Notes under the pieces: model-generated
Databases searched by the model: none
What the model saw: the letters and a program-made list of their open reading frames with translations, nothing else
Told to the model about the DNA's origin: nothing
Translations under genes and position numbers: made by a program
NCBI GenBank assembly: GCA_945910005.1
Contig: OX246741.1
Coordinates: 1,970,001 to 2,034,000, forward strand
Source of the DNA: Isoperla grammatica
Taxonomy: Eukaryota; Arthropoda; Insecta; Plecoptera; Perlodidae
Direction: 5' to 3'
Length of the DNA: 64,000 nucleotides
Shown here: positions 60,064 through 64,000 of the stretch, piece after piece
Layout of the letters: the number at the start of each line of letters is the position of its first letter
Position numbering within the stretch: the stretch's first letter is position 1

Positions 60064-60262
60064 CCTGAAGGGCAACGAGAGTGGTTGCACCAGGGGTAGC
60101 CACACATGGGACAGGGGTGTACACAATGTCCTGAAGGGCAACGAGGGTGATTGCACCAGGGGTAGCCACACATGGGACAGGGGTGTACACAATGTCCTGA
60201 AGGGCAACGAGGGTGATTGCACCAGGGGTAGCCACACATGTGGCAGGGGTGTACACAATGCA
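60064..60262. repeat. 66-bp tandem repeat, three copies
   Basis: CCTGAAGGGCAACGAG starts copies at 60064, 60130 and 60196, an exact 66-bp period with only a few substitutions. As 66 = 3 x 22, all three minus frames stay open; one reads a Cys/His-rich 22-residue repeat (GHCVHPCPMCGYPWCNHPRC). The zinc-finger-like spacing is probably coincidental. Confidence 0.95.
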
Positions 60263-60411
60263 CGATTGATACACTGTATCGTACCGGTACACACAGTCAT
60301 TACTATGGGCTTACTTCGAGCACTTTGACCAGTAACAAAATAGCTGTCCGAATGAATGCCCAGATACAAGAAATCTTATGGAAAAGAAATCATATGATTC
60401 CGGCAATTCTA

Positions 60412-60572
60412 ACTGAAGGGGTTTGAAGGGGTTTTCTTCAGTCGTAAAGGCGAATGCTAGGATAGAGTCCCACAAGCAGGTATCGGACATTCCTTCCCAA
60501 CTATAAAAATAAAAATATAGTTAGTCATCTGAAGAGGGGCACATCAGGCAAAGCTGGTGTGCACCTTATAAC
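60412..60572 (+). mobile_element. SINE family A, 5'-truncated copy
   Basis: Contains the family body in forward sense: GGGGTTTTCTTCAGTCGTAA, ACATTCCTTCCCAACTAT and GAAGAGGGGCACATCAGG ... GCTGGTGTGCACC. The tRNA-like head is missing and the tail is not a clean (TTTA)n. An A-rich insertion (AAAAATAAAAATA) lies between body and 3' part. Confidence 0.7.
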
Positions 60573-60579
60573 AACCGAA

Positions 60580-62200
60580 CATGAATGCCTTTTGCATCGC
60601 ATCTGCGGGGTGGTTGGCATGATGCTAACTGAATGCTTTGAGAAGTGATATGATATTATTATAATTATTATTTATGTATTGTTCGTTAGATTCCATCTGG
60701 GCAGTTCAATACCACCTCATCAAATTAATACTTACTTAGCTGCGAAAGAAAGTGAACAGTTCCTAGCCAAAACCTTTGATTACTAATATCTCACTTGGAT
60801 ACAATTGGAACCACTGTGATAACAATAAGAGCGCGCGCTTGTGCGTGTCAACCCCTTTACACGCATACACGCACACGCACACGCACACCGCCATCGTTGC
60901 GTACACGTCTGCGGCTGAGCACACGTGCGACGGTAAAATGTGTGTACAGTGTATTTACAGAGGGTTTCTCGCATCTCAACATTCGCCTTCACACTCGCGT
61001 ACACGGCCACTTTGCGCATGCGTTCTGAATAGCTAAACCTTTAGAGACTTCTAATGGAAACTCACAGTGGCAAATATTTGAATACACGATTATAGCCGAC
61101 AAGTGTTCGCGACACATGTAAATGTTGCTAAGTTCACTTATGTGTGTTTAGAACAGTTTGAAAGTGACACCGAGCCTAGAACCGTGGTGTAATTATTTAT
61201 TTATGCGTATTCTCAACTTTGTTGGCGGGGTAAATGTCAGTTAACTCCTGTCTTATGCAAGGCCGTGCGTTGTGTATGCCCTGTTTAGCATTGTGCATAC
61301 ATCGAGATCAAGCAGTGGGCTGCACAACCGAGTGTTGCTCCTGAGACTTGAATCAATAAACTTACACGTTGCTGGTTGTATTGCTTTTATACATGTAATG
61401 TCTCATATTCATGGTTTGAAGGGAATCGAGACGATGAGTGAGCGATTGATGATCACGACAAGCGAAAGTGATCGAATGGTTTGAGGAGTGGGAGATAAGG
61501 ATGATAAGAATACAAATTACTTGTGAATGAGTCTTTCTACAAAAATAGCTTTCCTATCATTGGATGGTATTCTTGCGGTAAAAATATTACAAATCTTGTT
61601 CGTTTTTGTTTGTTTCTTTGCTTTGCTGTTACTACGCTTAAAAATAAAAGCTTCTTTAAAGAAAAAAACAATAATCGCTTATTTGTTATTTGTAATCATT
61701 GGAGCGCCGAATTGTTCGTTTCGTTGACTCTAGGCCCCAAATTGCTGCTTCAATTATGCTCGCCGAAGTAATCATGTGAAACAGCCACAGCATTGCCACA
61801 GTGTCTGTGTTGGTGTATTCTGATGAAGTCAGCAGCTTTTCAACGACAGGTCTAAGGGGATCTTTATAGTTCAAACATCTTCATAAATGTGTAATTATGC
61901 CAACATTTTTGCAACACTGCAACTGCATTGGTAACAACTAACAAGGCACTTCATAAATTGCAGGATATCCCGTACACAACATCTATTGTTGCAAGGGAAT
62001 AATGTACAAGTGCACTTTTGTAATGTCTAATAGACGTATGTGTGGTCCAAAGCGTCACGGATAGGTGGTTGTCATGAAGCTCCACGAATCCTAAAACACA
62101 TAAGTATGCGAAATACGAATACAATCTTAAATTTTGTAGACTTCCTATCATTTATTTGCATTTTATTTGAAACATTTTGCTTATTCACTTACAACAACTG
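60580..62200. other. unique DNA, no gene recognised
   Basis: A short alternating ACAC/GCAC tract near 60860-60890 gives Thr/His-rich frames. Otherwise featureless. Confidence 0.35.
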
Positions 62201-62263
62201 ATTTTCAGTGGGGGACATTATATGTATACCGTTTGTATTTTGTTGTGTTGTACCTCGTTGTAG

Positions 62264-62308
62264 GATGATGACAGTATCGATAGATTTCAGTCACTCGAGA
62301 AGTTATAG
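62264..62308 (+). CDS. candidate 3'-terminal exon piece
   Basis: A pyrimidine/GT-rich tract (TTTTGTTGTGTTGTACCTCGTTGTAG) ends at 62263. The frame directly after it reads DDDSIDRFQSLEKL then TAG at 62306-62308, an acidic-to-amphipathic C-terminus that would suit a last coding exon. Another frame stays open much longer (to about 62421), so the choice is uncertain. Confidence 0.2.
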   Translation, partial: DDDSIDRFQSLEKL

Positions 62309-62309
62309 G

Positions 62310-64000
62310 GCAGCAGATCGAACGAGTAATCGATTTCTAGTCTGCATTGTAAGTAGAAATATACCCACTGGACTAACGAACCATATTATACAATCATATC
62401 AAGAATTTATTTATTTCGAGTAATAACTAATTAATCGACTGATAGAAATATGTGTTTCACATATGATTAAAAATGAAAGTTAATTGGTTTGTGTAAAGAT
62501 GATAATGCGCTGGTCTGATGATGGTAGCACCTGTTACACAAGGACATGTTTTCCTCAGCTCCTCAGCAGCCGACTAACAGGTTGTATTGTAAGTGGGGCT
62601 GTGGGCGATTATAAGTTACAGGCAGAGACAGGGGGTGGCCTATTTGTCGATAATCTTCAACAGGGATGCCCAACGTTATCGACATCGAGAATCGATATCA
62701 GTCAAACTATATCGTACGGTTTCAACCGTAATGAAAGAGTTACATACTACCCTTTTATAGAAAACAACTCTAGTTTTTGTTCAAACGTGTTTTGTACTGT
62801 TCATACGTTTGGATTGCTGAAATTAGACAGTTATTATACCGCGATTCTTATAAAACCAAACGTAGTAGTGAATCGCTATAGTCAAGCATTAGGTAAAAAA
62901 AAAAAAAAATACATTGTTGAGTTTATTTCCGTTGAATGTTTGTCCTTGGTTGTGCAATATAATGTAGGAGAACTGCTGTGAGTTATGTGTCTGCGTGTGG
63001 AGATTATTGTATATGTCGCTCTTAAAAGATATTTATCCCTTTCAACTACTTGTACATGCCTATTTGTATGCGTATAATTTTTGTTTTACTGTCCAAAAAC
63101 TCATTTTTGTTTTAGTTTTAGAAATGCGATTCTCTCTCTAGTGTGACTAACGTGCAACAAATTTCAAACTCATGTTCATTGTGTTCTCCATAATATGAGA
63201 GGTCGCAAAAAGTTACGGCACGACAGGTTCATAATATATAGAATTTCTTTGTCGATCGCGATCCTGTAAAATCTAGCCGATAATTCGATACCGTATTTAA
63301 GTGTCGGTTAGGGTAATTTAATTTCTCGTTGTTTGCAGTGTTATTGGCCGTGTAGCGTCGTAAATCATGTTCGCTTCCACCGCCTTCTTTGGTCAAGGAA
63401 TCTCAGCGGCGGCGGTGGCGCGCTGCAGTTCTGCTCAGGGCCGCTAGGCGGCGTCACTCTGTTTCCCAGCGCTCTGCTCGCTTTGCGCTCGCTGCTGCAT
63501 CGACGGAGTTTTTCTGCTCGTCTAATTACGCACCAAATATGGCGCGCGCAAACGCATCAACTAGTGATGTATGGACGTTTTTTTGACGACCTTCTCCTAA
63601 CTGGGTTATAGTGATAAACTTATATGGTGCACTAATGTTTCCTGTTTTCCGGTGTGTGCACTTGTCGTAGGTTTGAAACTTGAACATCTCCACTTTTGTA
63701 CAGGTCTTTAATGTCAACTAGTTGTTTTAAATATTAACTGGGCCATAAAATGATTAAAATAACAGCAACATAAATACTCCATTTGTAAGCGCGGGATCCT
63801 TGTTGAACATGATAACTTTCTTCTCTTTTATGCGACTCTAGAGGGAATTATAATAGTTGTATCTGTATCATTGGTAACGAATAGAAGCTCATTCACTTTT
63901 CTCTTGCATTCTCGAATATACTTCCAGACAGATAATGGCTAAGAAGATTCGTTCTCAAGTATATAAGAGTATATAAGAAGGTACGCACTTTGTGCATACA
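62310..64000. other. unique DNA with GC-rich patch at 63395-63560
   Basis: An acceptor-like GTTGTTTGCAG ends at 63339 and is followed by a 92-codon frame of no known family. The GC-rich patch contains CCGCTAGGCGGCG (63441-63453), close to the CTCF core, and ATGGCGCGCGCAAACG at 63539 opening a 15-codon frame MARANASTSDVWTFF that vaguely recalls the start of BED-finger proteins. None is firm. Confidence 0.25.

Noticed and set aside
59985..60292. Cys/His-rich zinc-finger-like repeat protein
   Set aside because: Only three copies of a 66-bp DNA repeat, all three minus frames open, no start context or splice signals.
61360..61510. Minus-strand open stretch ending at CAACGT|GTAAGT
   Set aside because: No acceptor AG at the upstream side; openness follows from a CT-rich strand.
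62484..62981. 165-codon plus-strand frame
   Set aside because: Crosses a poly-A run, no domain, no splice or promoter context, low-complexity end.

Overview
This is eukaryotic, gene-poor, repeat-rich DNA. The most likely source is an arthropod whose telomere motif is (TTAGG)n. The evidence is long CCTAA/TTAGG arrays, hAT- and Harbinger-type transposon ends with target-site duplications, tRNA-derived SINE pieces, abundant microsatellites (AG, ATT, AAAT, GTCT, TTGCG), and exon-like open stretches bounded by GT/AG splice signals. Nothing looks prokaryotic: there are no operons, no ribosome-binding sites and no dense coding. The species cannot be named from the sequence.

No complete protein-coding gene is visible. 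The best coding evidence is an internal-exon candidate on the minus strand at 58706-58900 with a PH-domain-like ending, and a weaker one on the minus strand at 3910-4104. Further exon-like pieces on the plus strand (16426-16482, 52416-52494, 62264-62308) are speculative. A decayed non-LTR reverse transcriptase fragment lies near 46279-46513. Most long open frames are artefacts of tandem repeats.

Layout. 1-20 kb: unique intronic or intergenic DNA with microsatellites, a 74-bp minisatellite (7249-7836), a hairpin-forming 35-bp tandem array (14113-14301), a tRNA-derived SINE (16012-16346) and several tRNA-like B-box relics. 20.2-28.3 kb: almost solid tandem repeats, made of a seven-copy ~134-bp satellite (20216-21160) and then a 6.6-kb block.

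That 6.6-kb block (21713-28328) is the main discovery. It is bounded by 12-bp perfect terminal inverted repeats (TAGGGTTGCCAT) and a perfect 8-bp direct duplication (CCCTTGTC), the signature of a hAT transposon. Its interior has no transposase. It holds two arrays of a 98-bp satellite flanking three (CCTAA)n telomere-type arrays, and these alternate with two blocks of a GAATAACGCC repeat arranged in inverted orientation. A Harbinger-like MITE with a TAA duplication is nested in the left satellite. Telomere repeat thus appears to be carried as transposon cargo.

28.3-64 kb: mostly unique sequence with local duplications, a G-rich tract (33234-33305), two further SINE copies, a second hAT element (50144-51233, 8-bp duplication GTCTTCCT, remnant of a transposase N-terminus), a 17-copy ~96-bp minisatellite (53090-54742) and a three-copy 66-bp repeat (60064-60262).
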